A stretch of DNA of 64,000 nucleotides from an uncultured Eubacterium sp. (GTDB taxonomy: Bacteria; Bacillota; Clostridia; Oscillospirales; Acutalibacteraceae): assembly GCA_905234995.1 (NCBI GenBank), contig CAJOJV010000002.1:49906-113905 (forward strand), written 5' to 3'. Positions within the stretch are counted from its first letter, which is position 1. Each line of letters starts with the position of its first letter. Shown piece by piece: positions 42,701 through 50,907 of the stretch. Both the position numbers and the translations under genes were made by a program. Under the pieces are notes generated by a model. That model was not told the DNA's origin. It saw nothing but the letters and a program-made list of their open reading frames with translations, and did no database searches.

Positions 42701-43754
42701 TGAAAGCGGAATTCTTGATTACATCGTTTATACCGGCAAGAGCGACAAAAAGAGCATTGACGATTATATTAAGCTCTTTAACCGCGCAAACCAGCTCGGC
42801 ATTGCAACGATAACCTCGCTTGACACGGCAAACGCGCTCGCAGATATTATTGCAAGCAGATACAAGCAATCGAACACCGAGCTTGTTGATATTAACAATA
42901 TGCGAAGCGAAAAAGGAATTCTGAAATTCAGCAAGATGCAGGGCACGGGCGACGATTATATTTTCTTCAACAACGAATGCGGCATTATTACCTGCCCCGA
43001 AAGCTTTGCAATTGAGTTTACGGACAGACACAGGGGCATAGGCGGCGACGGCATCGTGCTGATTGAAGGCTCTGAAATCGCAGACGCGAAGATGAGAATT
43101 TTCAACCTTGACGGCTCCGAGGGCAAAATGGCAGGCAATTCCATTCGCTGCGTGGGCAAATATCTTTATGACAACGGCTGGGTTGACAAGGACTTCGTCA
43201 CCGTTGAAACCGCAAGCGGAATAAGGGAGCTGCAGCTTTTCACCCGCAACGGCAAGGTTAGCTCCGTTACCGTTAATATGGGCAGGGCTGAGCTTAAGCC
43301 CGAGAGCATTCCCGTGCTTCTTGAGGGAGATAAAATCATCGGCAGGCAGGCTAAAATCGCGGGCGATAAATATAATATCACCTGCGTTTCCGTCGGCAAT
43401 CCGCACTGCGTTGTTTTCGTTGATAACGTTGACAGGGTGCCGCTTGAAAAAATCGGGCCGCAGTTTGAAAATGCGGAAATTTTCCCCGAGAGGGTTAACA
43501 CGGAATTCGTGCGCATAGTTAACAGCCGCACGATTAAAATGCGCGTTTGGGAACGCGGCAACGGCGAAACCGAGGCTTGCGGCACGGGCGCGTGCGCGGC
43601 GGTTATTGCAGCGGTTGAAAACGGCTACTGCAGCAAGGGTGAGGACATCACCGTTAAGCTGCGCGGCGGTGATTTAATAGTTAATTACACGGACGATGCT
43701 GTTTACCTAACCGGCGACTGCAATCTCGTTTTCACGGGACAAATTGAGTATTAA
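39720..43754 (+). CDS. carB: Fusion of carbamoyl-phosphate synthase large subunit and diaminopimelate epimerase
   Basis: This single 1344-residue frame joins two enzymes. Residues 1 to about 1060 are a complete CarB: two ATP-grasp halves, each starting with a VxGSGPI(V/R)IGQ motif, and a C-terminal allosteric domain ending near KQSNTELVDIN. Residues about 1065-1344 are a complete DapF, which converts LL- to meso-diaminopimelate. Both catalytic cysteines are present, Cys1144 in AGNSIRCVGKYLYD and Cys1287 in EACGTGACAAV. No stop, frameshift or ribosome binding site separates them; Met1061 lacks one. The CarB part serves arginine synthesis; why DapF is attached is unknown. Confidence 0.93.
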   Translation: MPLNKDIKKVLVIGSGPIVIGQAAEFDYAGAQACRVLKDEGIEVVLVNSNPATIMTDKALADHIYLEPLTEETVKRIIEKEKPDSILGGLGGQTGLTISMQLAASGFLKEHGVRLLGTDAEAIDKAEDRQMFRDTMLKINQPVVPSDIANDLETSVKIANEIGYPVIVRPAFTLGGAGGGVAYDEAELKEVAKRGLMMSPITQVLVEKYIAGWKEIEFEVMRDCAGNVIAVCSMENFDPVGVHTGDSIVIAPAVTLGDKEYQMLRSASLDIITELGIEGGCNCQFALNPESFEYSVIEVNPRVSRSSALASKATGYPIAKVTTKIALGYTLDEIKNDITGKTCACFEPTLDYVVVKVPKWPFDKFVNASRKLGTQMKATGEVMSIAPSFEMAIMKAIRGAEIGLDTLNNPALPADEYIYDALKKQDDLRIFTVFKALKEGVSVNEIHRLTMIDEWFLYKLKNLAEYEAKIANTPISNELYIQGKKLGYTDEALERISASPLAFHREAVYKMVDTCGAEFAAETPYFYSTFDNHCESRELARGEKERIIVLGSGPIRIGQGIEFDYSSVHCVWTLKELGYEVIIINNNPETVSTDFDTADRLYFEPLTPEDVMNIIKVEQPIGIVVAFGGQTAIKLTKFLDDNGITILGTSAEGIDVAEDRDKFDKLLEQFGIFRPKGTSVTTLDGAIAAGNSLGYPVLLRPSYVIGGQNMTIAYTDDDVKRYMDIILKQGIENPVLVDKYMMGTELEVDCISDGEKVLIPGIMEHIERAGVHSGDSIAVYPPYNIQDKMLQKICDISTKLALSLGTKGLVNIQYLTYQNELYVIEVNPRASRTIPYISKVTGVPMVELATKIMVGATLEELGYEAGLYRIPPYYAVKVPVFSFEKLNDVNSKLGPEMKSTGEVLGVGKNLNEALFKGLVSAGFKVDFHKKDKHAVLITVTKQDRYEIVNLAKKLDDLGAELWATPETAKAIESLGIEVKRVNKLREDNSIMELVESGILDYIVYTGKSDKKSIDDYIKLFNRANQLGIATITSLDTANALADIIASRYKQSNTELVDINNMRSEKGILKFSKMQGTGDDYIFFNNECGIITCPESFAIEFTDRHRGIGGDGIVLIEGSEIADAKMRIFNLDGSEGKMAGNSIRCVGKYLYDNGWVDKDFVTVETASGIRELQLFTRNGKVSSVTVNMGRAELKPESIPVLLEGDKIIGRQAKIAGDKYNITCVSVGNPHCVVFVDNVDRVPLEKIGPQFENAEIFPERVNTEFVRIVNSRTIKMRVWERGNGETEACGTGACAAVIAAVENGYCSKGEDITVKLRGGDLIVNYTDDAVYLTGDCNLVFTGQIEY

Positions 43755-43787
43755 AAAAACAAGGTGCTGTTTGCACCTTGTTTTTTT
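43754..43787 (+). terminator. Terminator of the arginine operon
   Basis: Perfect stem AAACAAGGTGC / GCACCTTGTTT with a 5-base loop and a following T run, directly after the carB-dapF stop. Confidence 0.85.
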
Positions 43788-43902
43788 AGTGGTCAGTGGC
43801 CAGTGATTAGTGGTCAGTTATCGTCGCTTTGCTCCAATTATAATTGGGTGCGGGCTTTGACCGCCCGACAACTGTACACTAGCCACCGGTCACTATCCCG
43901 GC
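43787..43902. repeat. Palindromic GTGGTCAGT-arm element
   Basis: Left arm AGTGGTCAGTGGCCAGTG and its variants, right arm GTACACTAGCCACCGGTCAC in inverted orientation. A centre with GTCGCTT, an ATTATAATTGG box and GGGTGCGGG matches the inner part of the element at 211-381. There is no coding content. It fills the space between the arginine operon terminator and the convergent regulator gene. Confidence 0.6.
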
Positions 43903-43919
43903 AAGCTCCGATTTGTATA

Positions 43920-44501
43920 TTATATATGTTTTTTAATTAAGCCGTCTTTGTTGCAGCAGGCATAGAGGATTCCTCTGCCGCGTTTGAAGAAGCGGGCTTC
44001 GGCATTCTGCTCGGGATAGAGCTTGGCGATTTCGCATCTGTCGCCCGTTACATAAGCGACAAATGAAATATAATGCGATTTACTCATATCGTGGTTTACC
44101 GAAACATAATACTCGTTTTCAATAACCTCGCAGCTGATTATGCCCTTTTCATCCTCCTCCGCCTCAAGTGCTGGCAGATTTATGCCGCAGCAGGATTTAA
44201 CGCTTTCGCCGACGGAATAAATCACATTGCCGCAAATCGGGCAGACGGAAAAGCAGGATTTAAGCACATTGGCGGATTTATTGCTGTTTGTTATATATTC
44301 GCCGTTCATAAGCTCAATAACTGAAACGCCGAGCGCCTGCGCAAGCGGCTCAATCAGAGAAATATCGGGCAAGCCCTTCCCCGTTTCCCATTTGCTTACT
44401 GCTTTATCACTGACGCCAATAATATCTGCCAGATTCATTTGGGTGAGCTTTTGCTTTTCCCTTAATTCCTTAATTATTTTCCCGGTTACGTAATTATTCA
44501 T
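43920..44501 (-). CDS. XRE-family regulator with zinc-ribbon and desulfoferrodoxin-like C-terminus
   Basis: Residues 1-65 form an XRE helix-turn-helix (LTQMNLADIIGVSDKAVSKWETGKGLPD). A CPICGN..KSCCG metal site follows. The C-terminal part (NHDMSKSHYISFVAYVTGD, LYPEQNAEARF) resembles the iron-binding fold of desulfoferrodoxin. This arrangement is common in Clostridia; its ligand is unknown, and redox or metal sensing is a guess. The frame opens 16 codons upstream. ATG 44501 has GGAGGTG seven bases before it (193 residues). Confidence 0.85.
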   Translation of the reverse strand: MNNYVTGKIIKELREKQKLTQMNLADIIGVSDKAVSKWETGKGLPDISLIEPLAQALGVSVIELMNGEYITNSNKSANVLKSCFSVCPICGNVIYSVGESVKSCCGINLPALEAEEDEKGIISCEVIENEYYVSVNHDMSKSHYISFVAYVTGDRCEIAKLYPEQNAEARFFKRGRGILYACCNKDGLIKKHI

Positions 44502-44571
44502 ATTTTCACCTCCGTAAATGATTATAAAGCGGGATGATGAAATACACAACCTACCTAGCGTAGAGTTAAAA

Positions 44572-44597
44572 AAGGCTGCCTCAAACGAAGCAGCCTT
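44572..44597 (-). terminator. Terminator after the BMP lipoprotein gene
   Basis: AAGGCTGC and GCAGCCTT arms with a T run on the minus strand, just after the stop codon. Confidence 0.8.
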
Positions 44598-44603
44598 AAA
44601 TAA

Positions 44604-46469
44604 TTATTCAACGTTTATATCAAATTCATAAGTGATAACAATCCAGTATTCCAAAGAGAGGCATTTTGAATTATTCGCAAGTCTTACGTCTGCGCCGGGT
44701 GCAACATTCGTCATTACAATCTGATTGTTTGCAAGAGCCTGATATACTGCATCATACTGAGCCTGATACTTTTTATCAACAAAGCTCATATAAATACCGT
44801 TATTTGCACAGGTGCCCGTGTAGTTAAAGCCGCCCTGATAATTTGAAAGGCAAGCCTTAACGGCGGAGCCGTAATCCTTAATTACAACGGAATAATAATT
44901 CTCCCAGCCGTTCTGCCAATTCTCGGAGCCGATTGCGTACTTGGGATAATTATAAATCTTCGTTGCCTCTGATACTGCGCCGATATCCTCGTTACCGCCC
45001 GCAAAAACGATTGAAACGCCGTTATCGTACATCTTTTCAACGACTGCCTGATAGCGGTTAACCATCTGATAGCTTGTGTTTGCGGAATATTCGTTTTCCA
45101 TACTGATGCCCGCGTTATAGCCGTCAGCATCCGCATTTGACCAATGGGTGAAAATATATCCCGCAAGCGGAGGAGCAGCTGAAACCTCAACGGTATCATC
45201 CGTGATATACGAGCCTGTGCCCGCGGATTCGCCGTTGCCGCCCTCGCCCGTTACAACTGCAACGTCAAAGGTGGGCTCAGCGCTTTCAACAAAAATCGGA
45301 GTAAGGGTTAAGCCGCCGGCCTCATCGCTGATATGAACCCAGGTATCCTTAGCAAACGCATCGTCAATATCAACCTCTCCGCCGTTTTCAGTCTGAATAT
45401 CCCAACGGTCAAACACATAACCGCTTTCGGCAGCAGGCGCTTTAACGTTGCAGGACTCCCCTGCCATTATGTACTGCGCGGAGAAATCTGCAGAGCCGTC
45501 CGCAGTTTTTACGATAACGGGATAGGTTGTTGAAGGAGCATCGGTATAAACCGCGGTAATCGTGCAATCGCATTTTTCAACGAGAAGATTAGTTTCCGGC
45601 TTCTTGGTTTCGGAAAGATTAACCTTTTTATCCTTAACGCCGTCAGTATCGCTCTGATAATCCCAATGGTCAAAAATCTGACCCTCGGGAGCGGGAGCGG
45701 CAGTGATTGCAACGTTTGAGCCCTCCGTGTAAGTGCCCGTGCCCGTGCCGTTAACAACGTTAACTACGAAGCATTTTTCGCCGATATCCTCAATCTTTTC
45801 GTAATTAGCGGTAAGAGTGAAGGAATAATCAAAATCAAGATAGGGTGAATCATAATCCGCATATGAAAGCTTAACGGGAATACCGAGCTCGTCTGCGGCA
45901 TAGCCTGCGCCCTGAACGAAGCCCGCACCGTAACGGCTTGAGGGTTCGGACTGAACGGAGCCGAAATAGCCAAGATTTGTGTTGCCCGCCATAACAGCGC
46001 TGTAGCCCGCAAGGAAGCCGCTTTCAAGCGAATTGAAATCAATCGTCATAACGTTACCGAGGAAGGCGTCAATATCAGAGCCCTCGGGGTGCGGCATACC
46101 GTCAACGAGGATAAACTGAGCCTCGGGATAAAGCGGAGAAGCCTCATAAACAGCAACCTCAAACGCATCGGTCGGCAAAACAATCATTGCGGCGCCGTTC
46201 TTAACGGCAAGCTCAATATACCGAAGCGCGGTTTCAGTTGTTAACACATCGTCCTCGAGAGGCGGCTGGTAGTAGCGATAAGCAAGCCCCTGCTCCTCGC
46301 AGTACTCCTTAACGCCACTCCACGCGCTTTCGTTATATGCGCCGTCGGTTACAAGACCGCCGTCAGTGATAAGAACAACGTCATAATGCTGCGTTTTAGC
46401 CTTTGCACAGCCTGCAAAGGAAACTGCAAGCAGCGCAACGCACATTAATGCACAAACTATCCTTTTCAT
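44604..46469 (-). CDS. BMP-type nucleoside-binding lipoprotein with three inserted InlB-like repeats
   Basis: A 621-residue secreted lipoprotein. The signal peptide ends in the lipobox FAGC (Cys21). Residues about 28-225 are the first part of a BMP/PnrA-type periplasmic-binding domain (ITDGGLVTDGAYNESAW, MIVLPTDAFE, YGAGFVQGAGYAADELG). Residues about 232-455 are three divergent InlB B-repeats, each with a conserved (I/V)F(D/T)(H/R)W core. The BMP fold then resumes (YDNGVSIVFAGGNEDIGAVSEA) to the end. Members of the BMP family bind purine nucleosides for ABC import. No permease genes are adjacent, but nucleoside salvage genes are divergent from it. Confidence 0.85.
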   Translation of the reverse strand: MKRIVCALMCVALLAVSFAGCAKAKTQHYDVVLITDGGLVTDGAYNESAWSGVKEYCEEQGLAYRYYQPPLEDDVLTTETALRYIELAVKNGAAMIVLPTDAFEVAVYEASPLYPEAQFILVDGMPHPEGSDIDAFLGNVMTIDFNSLESGFLAGYSAVMAGNTNLGYFGSVQSEPSSRYGAGFVQGAGYAADELGIPVKLSYADYDSPYLDFDYSFTLTANYEKIEDIGEKCFVVNVVNGTGTGTYTEGSNVAITAAPAPEGQIFDHWDYQSDTDGVKDKKVNLSETKKPETNLLVEKCDCTITAVYTDAPSTTYPVIVKTADGSADFSAQYIMAGESCNVKAPAAESGYVFDRWDIQTENGGEVDIDDAFAKDTWVHISDEAGGLTLTPIFVESAEPTFDVAVVTGEGGNGESAGTGSYITDDTVEVSAAPPLAGYIFTHWSNADADGYNAGISMENEYSANTSYQMVNRYQAVVEKMYDNGVSIVFAGGNEDIGAVSEATKIYNYPKYAIGSENWQNGWENYYSVVIKDYGSAVKACLSNYQGGFNYTGTCANNGIYMSFVDKKYQAQYDAVYQALANNQIVMTNVAPGADVRLANNSKCLSLEYWIVITYEFDINVE

Positions 46470-46508
46470 ATTTTTCCCTCCAGGAAAGAAAGATATTTCA
46501 ACTAATAT

Positions 46509-46537
46509 ATAATAACAAAAAATAATTAATATTGCAA
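46509..46537 (-). promoter_or_regulatory. Promoter of the BMP lipoprotein gene
   Basis: TTGCAA, a 17-base spacer and TATTAT on the minus strand, in the 136-base divergent region shared with the nucleoside phosphorylase gene. Confidence 0.55.
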
Positions 46538-46546
46538 TAAGATTTG

Positions 46547-46575
46547 TTGATTTAGTATTTAAAAAGAATTATAAT
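46547..46575 (+). promoter_or_regulatory. Promoter of the punA-mtnA-mtaD operon
   Basis: TTGATT, a 17-base spacer and consensus TATAAT, 30 bases before the ATG. It almost abuts the divergent promoter at 46509-46537, so the two could be co-regulated. Confidence 0.65.
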
Positions 46576-46605
46576 GGGTATAACATTATTTTTACGGAGG
46601 GCGTT

Positions 46606-47421
46606 ATGCTTCAGAAACAGCTTGAATATATCAGAAATATTACGGATTTCGAGCCCGATATTGCAGTGGTTCTCGGCTCGGGCCTCGGCGGCTTTACAGA
46701 CGGCGCCGAGATTGAGGCGGCGGTTGATTTTGCGAACATTCCCGATTTCCCCGTTTCCACCGCTCCTACTCACAGGGGGCGCTTCGTTTTTTGCAAAATC
46801 GGCGGGGCAAGGGTTGCCGTTATGCAGGGGCGCGTTCATCTTTACGAGGGCTACACCCCACAGCAGGCTGTTATGCCGATTAGGCTTCTGCGGCTGATGG
46901 GCGCAAAGCAGCTTATACTGACGAACGCTGCAGGCGGAATTAACAGAGATTTTCAAATCGGGGATTTAATGATTATTGAGGACCATATTTCAAGCCTCGT
47001 GCCCTCTCCCCTGCGCGGAAAGAATATTGACAGCCTCGGCGTGCGCTTTCCCGATATGAGCGAGGTTTACAGCAAAAGGCTTTGCAAAATCATCACCGAA
47101 TGTGCAATGAAAAACGGCATTGAAACAAAGAAGGGCGTATACATTCAGCTTCAGGGGCCCGCGTTTGAAACTAAGGCGGAGATAAAGATGTGCTCAATCC
47201 TCGGAGCGGACGCTGTGGGTATGAGCACGGCGATTGAAGCGCAGGCGGCTAAGCACTGCGGCTTTGAGGTTTGCGGAATAAGCTGCATAACGAACCTTGC
47301 CTGCGGTTTGCTTGACCAACCTATTACGAGCGAAGAGGTTTCCGAAACCGCAGCGAAAACGGCGGTTAAATTCAACGCGCTTTTAAGAAGCACAATTGAG
47401 AGAATTGCAGATGAATACTGA
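46606..47421 (+). CDS. punA: Purine nucleoside phosphorylase, trimeric type
   Basis: This 271-residue enzyme splits purine nucleosides with phosphate. Phosphate-site motifs [10 protein letters not shown] and [16 protein letters not shown], the [12 protein letters not shown] segment and [10 protein letters not shown] are visible. The Thr-Asn in the last motif is the 6-oxopurine signature; methylthioadenosine phosphorylases carry Asp there. It should therefore act on inosine, guanosine or methylthioinosine rather than on adenine nucleosides. GGAGGG precedes the ATG. Its end overlaps mtnA, which points to methylthioinosine as a likely substrate. Confidence 0.88.
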   Translation: MLQKQLEYIRNITDFEPDIAVVLGSGLGGFTDGAEIEAAVDFANIPDFPVSTAPTHRGRFVFCKIGGARVAVMQGRVHLYEGYTPQQAVMPIRLLRLMGAKQLILTNAAGGINRDFQIGDLMIIEDHISSLVPSPLRGKNIDSLGVRFPDMSEVYSKRLCKIITECAMKNGIETKKGVYIQLQGPAFETKAEIKMCSILGADAVGMSTAIEAQAAKHCGFEVCGISCITNLACGLLDQPITSEEVSETAAKTAVKFNALLRSTIERIADEY

Positions 47422-48397
47422 AAACATAAAATATGAAAACGGCAGGCTGTTTATTCTTGACCAGACCCTGCTGCCTAACGAAATTAAATATATTGAGATG
47501 ACCTGCCTTGAGGATTGCTACGACGCTATAAAAAGACTTGCCGTTCGCGGCGCGCCTGCAATCGGAATTTTTGCGGGCTATGCCATTGCGCTTTTCCACG
47601 GAAATAATCTTGAGGAAAGCGCCGAATATCTGATTTCCTCCCGCCCGACTGCGGTTAACCTGAGCTGGGCAGTTAAGCGCGTTAAGGCGGCGATTGAAAG
47701 CGGCAACAGCGGCATTGACGAGGCGATTGCAATTCACAACGAGGATATTGAAATGTGCCGCAAAATCAGCGAATACGGGCTTTCACTGCTCAGGGACGGC
47801 GACGGGGTTTTAACCCACTGCAACGCCGGCGAGCTTGCCACGTCTAAATACGGCACGGGACTTGGTCCGCTGATTTTAGGAAAAGAAAAGGGATATAACT
47901 TCCACGCCTACGTTGACGAAACGCGGCCGCTTTTGCAGGGCGCGAGGCTGACGAGCTTTGAGCTTGAAAACCACGGAATTGACACCACACTGATTTGCGA
48001 CAATATGGCAAGCCTCGTTATGAAAAAAGGGCTTATTAACGCCGTGCTCGTAGGTGCGGACAGGATTGCCGCTAACGGCGACACGGCTAACAAAATCGGC
48101 ACGAGCGGAGTGGCGGTGCTTGCAAAGCATTACGGAATTCCGTTTTACGTGCTTGCGCCGTACTCAACGATTGATTTTAACTGCGAAACGGGCGACGGCA
48201 TTATTATTGAGGAGCGCAATCCCGGGGAAATCAAAAATATGTTTTTTGAGCGCCCCTCTGCCCTGCCGCGGACCAAATGCTTCAACCCCGCGTTTGACAT
48301 GACGGACAACGAACTGATTACGGCGATTATTACTGACAGGGGCGTTATATATCCCCCGTTCAGCGAAAACCTGAGAAAGGCATATAATAATGATTAG
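47411..48397 (+). CDS. mtnA: S-methyl-5-thioribose-1-phosphate isomerase
   Basis: This enzyme converts 5-methylthioribose 1-phosphate to methylthioribulose 1-phosphate in methionine salvage. Family motifs [33 protein letters not shown] (catalytic Cys) and [11 protein letters not shown] (catalytic Asp) are present. At 328 residues it is a little shorter than average. The frame opens 5 codons earlier at a TTG. ATG 47411 overlaps punA by 11 bases. Related ribose-1,5-bisphosphate isomerases share the fold, but the genetic context favours MtnA. Confidence 0.85.
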   Translation: MNTENIKYENGRLFILDQTLLPNEIKYIEMTCLEDCYDAIKRLAVRGAPAIGIFAGYAIALFHGNNLEESAEYLISSRPTAVNLSWAVKRVKAAIESGNSGIDEAIAIHNEDIEMCRKISEYGLSLLRDGDGVLTHCNAGELATSKYGTGLGPLILGKEKGYNFHAYVDETRPLLQGARLTSFELENHGIDTTLICDNMASLVMKKGLINAVLVGADRIAANGDTANKIGTSGVAVLAKHYGIPFYVLAPYSTIDFNCETGDGIIIEERNPGEIKNMFFERPSALPRTKCFNPAFDMTDNELITAIITDRGVIYPPFSENLRKAYNND

Positions 48398-49646
48398 ATT
48401 TTACAACGGCAGAGTTTTAACTCTGAAAAACGGCTTTGAAATTACGAACGACGAGGTTTGGGTTGACGGCAGTGAAATTTGCTTTATCGGCAAAAACGCA
48501 AACCTTAAGGCGGACAGAGAGATTGACCTTAAGGGCAATCTTCTAATGCCGTCCTTTAAAAACGCTCACACCCATTCCGCAATGACCTTTGCAAGAAGCC
48601 TTGCGGACGATTTGGCGCTGCAGCCCTGGCTTTTTGATATGATTTTTCCGATGGAGGCAAGGCTGACGGGAGATGACATTTACAAGCTTTCCCGCCTTGC
48701 CTTTCTTGAATATCTGACGAGCGGCATAACGGCGTGCTTTGATATGTACTACTTTCCCGAGGATATGGCGAGAGCGAGCGTTGACGCGGGCTTCAGAACC
48801 GTTATGTGCTGCGGGATTAATAATTTTAAGGAAAACATTCAGCTGCTTGAGGATTATTATATCAGATACAATAATTATAACGAGCTTGTAGGCTACAGGC
48901 TTGGTTTCCACGCGGAATACACGACCTCGCTTGAAAGAATGAAGGAGATTGCAGGCGTTGCCGAAAAATACGAGGCGCCCGTTTTTATGCACTCCTCCGA
49001 AACCGAGAGCGAGGTGCAGGGCTGCCTTGAGCGCTACGGCAAAACGCCGACCGCGCTTTTTGACGAGCTCGGGCTTTTCAACCACGGAGGCGGCGGTTTC
49101 CACAGCGTCTGGATAAACGACGAGGATTTGGAGATTTACAAAAAGCGCGGAGTCTGGGCTATAGTAAACGCAGGCTCAAACGCGAAGCTTGCATCGGGTA
49201 TTGCGCCCGTTTGCAGGATGCAGGAAATGGGAATTAACCTTGCAATCGGAACTGACGGCCCGAGCAGCAACAATGCACTTGATATGTTCCGCGAGATGTT
49301 TATGATTGCGGGAACGCAGAAGCTCAGAAAGAAGGACGCGGCTGCCTGCAACGCGAACGAGATACTGAAAATGGCGACCGTCGGCGGAGCGCACTGCATG
49401 GGACTTAACGACTGCGACTGCATTGATATCGGCAAGAAAGCGGATTTAATCGTGATTGATTTAATGCGCCCGAATATGCAGCCGATTAACAATATCACCA
49501 AAAACCTTGTTTATTCAGGCTCAAAGGAAAATGTTAAGCTGACGATGATTAACGGCAAAATCCTTTATGAAAACGGCGAATTCATTGACACGGATATTGA
49601 AAAAATCTACGCCGAGGCGCAGGAGATTGTTGAGAGAATTAAATAA
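48390..49646 (+). CDS. mtaD: Amidohydrolase, probable 5-methylthioadenosine/S-adenosylhomocysteine deaminase
   Basis: A 418-residue metal-dependent deaminase of the TrzF/MtaD group. Metal and catalytic motifs are [10 protein letters not shown] (HxH), [21 protein letters not shown] and [14 protein letters not shown]. The C-terminal composite-domain strand returns after the barrel. The family removes the 6-amino group from MTA or SAH. Its ATG lies inside the end of mtnA (8-base overlap), so it is the third gene of the operon. SsnA-type or guanine deaminase activity cannot be excluded from sequence alone. Confidence 0.78.
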   Translation: MIRFYNGRVLTLKNGFEITNDEVWVDGSEICFIGKNANLKADREIDLKGNLLMPSFKNAHTHSAMTFARSLADDLALQPWLFDMIFPMEARLTGDDIYKLSRLAFLEYLTSGITACFDMYYFPEDMARASVDAGFRTVMCCGINNFKENIQLLEDYYIRYNNYNELVGYRLGFHAEYTTSLERMKEIAGVAEKYEAPVFMHSSETESEVQGCLERYGKTPTALFDELGLFNHGGGGFHSVWINDEDLEIYKKRGVWAIVNAGSNAKLASGIAPVCRMQEMGINLAIGTDGPSSNNALDMFREMFMIAGTQKLRKKDAAACNANEILKMATVGGAHCMGLNDCDCIDIGKKADLIVIDLMRPNMQPINNITKNLVYSGSKENVKLTMINGKILYENGEFIDTDIEKIYAEAQEIVERIK

Positions 49647-49656
49647 TAGCAAAAGA

Positions 49657-49688
49657 AAAGGTCAGGTTATAAAAAGCCTGACCCTTTT
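49657..49688 (+). terminator. Terminator of the punA-mtnA-mtaD operon
   Basis: AAAAGGTCAGG and CCTGACC-TTTT pair around a 10-base loop, followed by T-rich sequence, ten bases after the stop codon. Confidence 0.75.
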
Positions 49689-49700
49689 AATGCGAAAACA

Positions 49701-49726
49701 GGAGGGCACGGAGGTCCTCCCCTTCA
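49701..49726. repeat. GGAGGG hairpin repeat
   Basis: GGAGG and CCTCC arms followed by CCTTCA, a modified member of the GGGCGGAT..CTACG hairpin family, between the convergent mtaD and aquaporin genes. Confidence 0.45.
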
Positions 49727-49740
49727 AACTTCAATTCAAA

Positions 49741-50445
49741 TTACTTTGCTTCTGCCTTTTCCTTTTCAAGGAATTTATAAACGAGAGCGGCGAGAGCTGC
49801 GCCTGCGAGCGGAGCAACGATGAAAATCCAGAGACTCTTGATAGGCTCTGCATTGCCCGTTATTGCTGCTGCAACTGCGGGAGCGAGGCTGCGCGCAGGG
49901 TTAACGGAGGTTCCCGTTAAACCGATGCCGAGAATGTGAACAAGCGTTAAGGTTAAGCCGATAACAAGACCGCCAAAGGAACCGTGAGCCGCCTTCTTTG
50001 AGGTTACGCCGAGAATTGTTAAAACGAAAATAAAGGTTAAAACAACCTCAACAACAAGACCCGCAACGACGCTGCCGTTTACGCCTGCAAGGCCGTTTGC
50101 GCCGAAGCCGCCCGTCATATCGGTAACATTACCCGCTCCGAAGATGAGAGCAAGAATTCCAACGCCTGCGAAGCCGCCGATGCACTGAGCAATTACATAG
50201 CCGATGAAATCGGAAACGCTCATTCCGCCGCTGATTAAAACGCCGAGTGAAACTGCAGGATTAATATGGCAGCCCGAAATATTGCCGATGCAATAAGCCA
50301 TTCCGACGATTGTTAAGCCAAACGCAAGCGCAGTTAAAATATAACCGCCGCCGTTTGCCGCATCACAGCCGACAAGCATTGCCGTGCCGCAGCCGAGAGT
50401 TACAAGCACGCAGGTGCCGATAAGCTCTGCAAGATACTTTTTCAT
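49741..50445 (-). CDS. Aquaporin (MIP family), water-channel type
   Basis: A 234-residue six-helix channel with both NPA boxes (GCHINPAVSLG and TSVNPARSLAP). The selectivity-filter residues inferred from alignment to AqpZ are Phe (LAFGLT), His (LTLVHILG), Thr (GLTGTSV) and Arg (NPARS), which is the water-selective pattern, not the glycerol one. GGAG precedes the ATG. It has its own promoter inside the end of pyrI. No glycerol genes are adjacent. Confidence 0.88.
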   Translation of the reverse strand: MKKYLAELIGTCVLVTLGCGTAMLVGCDAANGGGYILTALAFGLTIVGMAYCIGNISGCHINPAVSLGVLISGGMSVSDFIGYVIAQCIGGFAGVGILALIFGAGNVTDMTGGFGANGLAGVNGSVVAGLVVEVVLTFIFVLTILGVTSKKAAHGSFGGLVIGLTLTLVHILGIGLTGTSVNPARSLAPAVAAAITGNAEPIKSLWIFIVAPLAGAALAALVYKFLEKEKAEAK

Positions 50446-50489
50446 AATTATTACTCCTTTATTATATTATTTGCAAATATGCCATTTAT

Positions 50490-50518
50490 ATTATAACCTT
50501 TTTGCTTTTGTTTCGCAA
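50490..50518 (-). promoter_or_regulatory. Promoter of the aquaporin gene
   Basis: TTGCGA, a 17-base spacer and TATAAT on the minus strand. The -35 element lies inside the last codons of pyrI, so the aquaporin can be expressed apart from the pyr operon. No terminator is seen between them. Confidence 0.55.
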
Positions 50519-50907
50519 TACAAACAGCGATAAGTTCCCTTATTATCCGTTAAAACGAATTCATAGGGCACGTTATCCTCAACATTTGTGATGCACCTTG
50601 GATTTGAGCATTTTGCAACGCCCTTTATCCTTTGCGGCATATTGAGCTTTTTCTTTGAAGCAACGGAATTATCAATAATATTAACCGTTATGCCCGAATC
50701 AATAAAGCCGAGCACGTCGAAATTTAAATCAATCAGCTCGTTAACCTTGATGATATCCTTTTTACCGAGCTTAACTGATTTTGCATTCTGAATAATTGCA
50801 ACCTGGCAATCAAGCTTATCAAGCCCGAGAGCGTAATAAACCTTCATTCCCATACCTGCGGAAATATGGTCCAGCACATAGCCGTTTTCTATTTCATCAA
50901 TCTTCAT
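50491..50907 (-). CDS. pyrI: Aspartate carbamoyltransferase regulatory subunit
   Basis: This is the allosteric chain that binds CTP and ATP and, through a zinc site, holds the PyrB trimers. The N-terminal effector domain ([17 protein letters not shown]) and the C-terminal zinc cysteines (KCSNPRCIT and YRCLYCETK) are visible. The frame opens at GTG 50916. ATG 50907 is preceded by AGGTGA and overlaps the pyrB end by 11 bases. It is the last gene of the pyr operon. Its presence means the final operon enzyme is CTP-controlled. Confidence 0.93.
   Translation of the reverse strand: MKIDEIENGYVLDHISAGMGMKVYYALGLDKLDCQVAIIQNAKSVKLGKKDIIKVNELIDLNFDVLGFIDSGITVNIIDNSVASKKKLNMPQRIKGVAKCSNPRCITNVEDNVPYEFVLTDNKGTYRCLYCETKAKRL

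Noticed and set aside
42108-43406. A 432-residue open frame antisense to carB-dapF
   Set aside because: It is a shadow of the strongly coding plus strand, has no ribosome binding site, and its translation resembles no family; the sense frame explains the region fully.
42900-43754. Met1061 as the start of a separate dapF gene
   Set aside because: No ribosome binding site precedes it, and the frame is continuous with CarB, so a fused product is the simpler reading.
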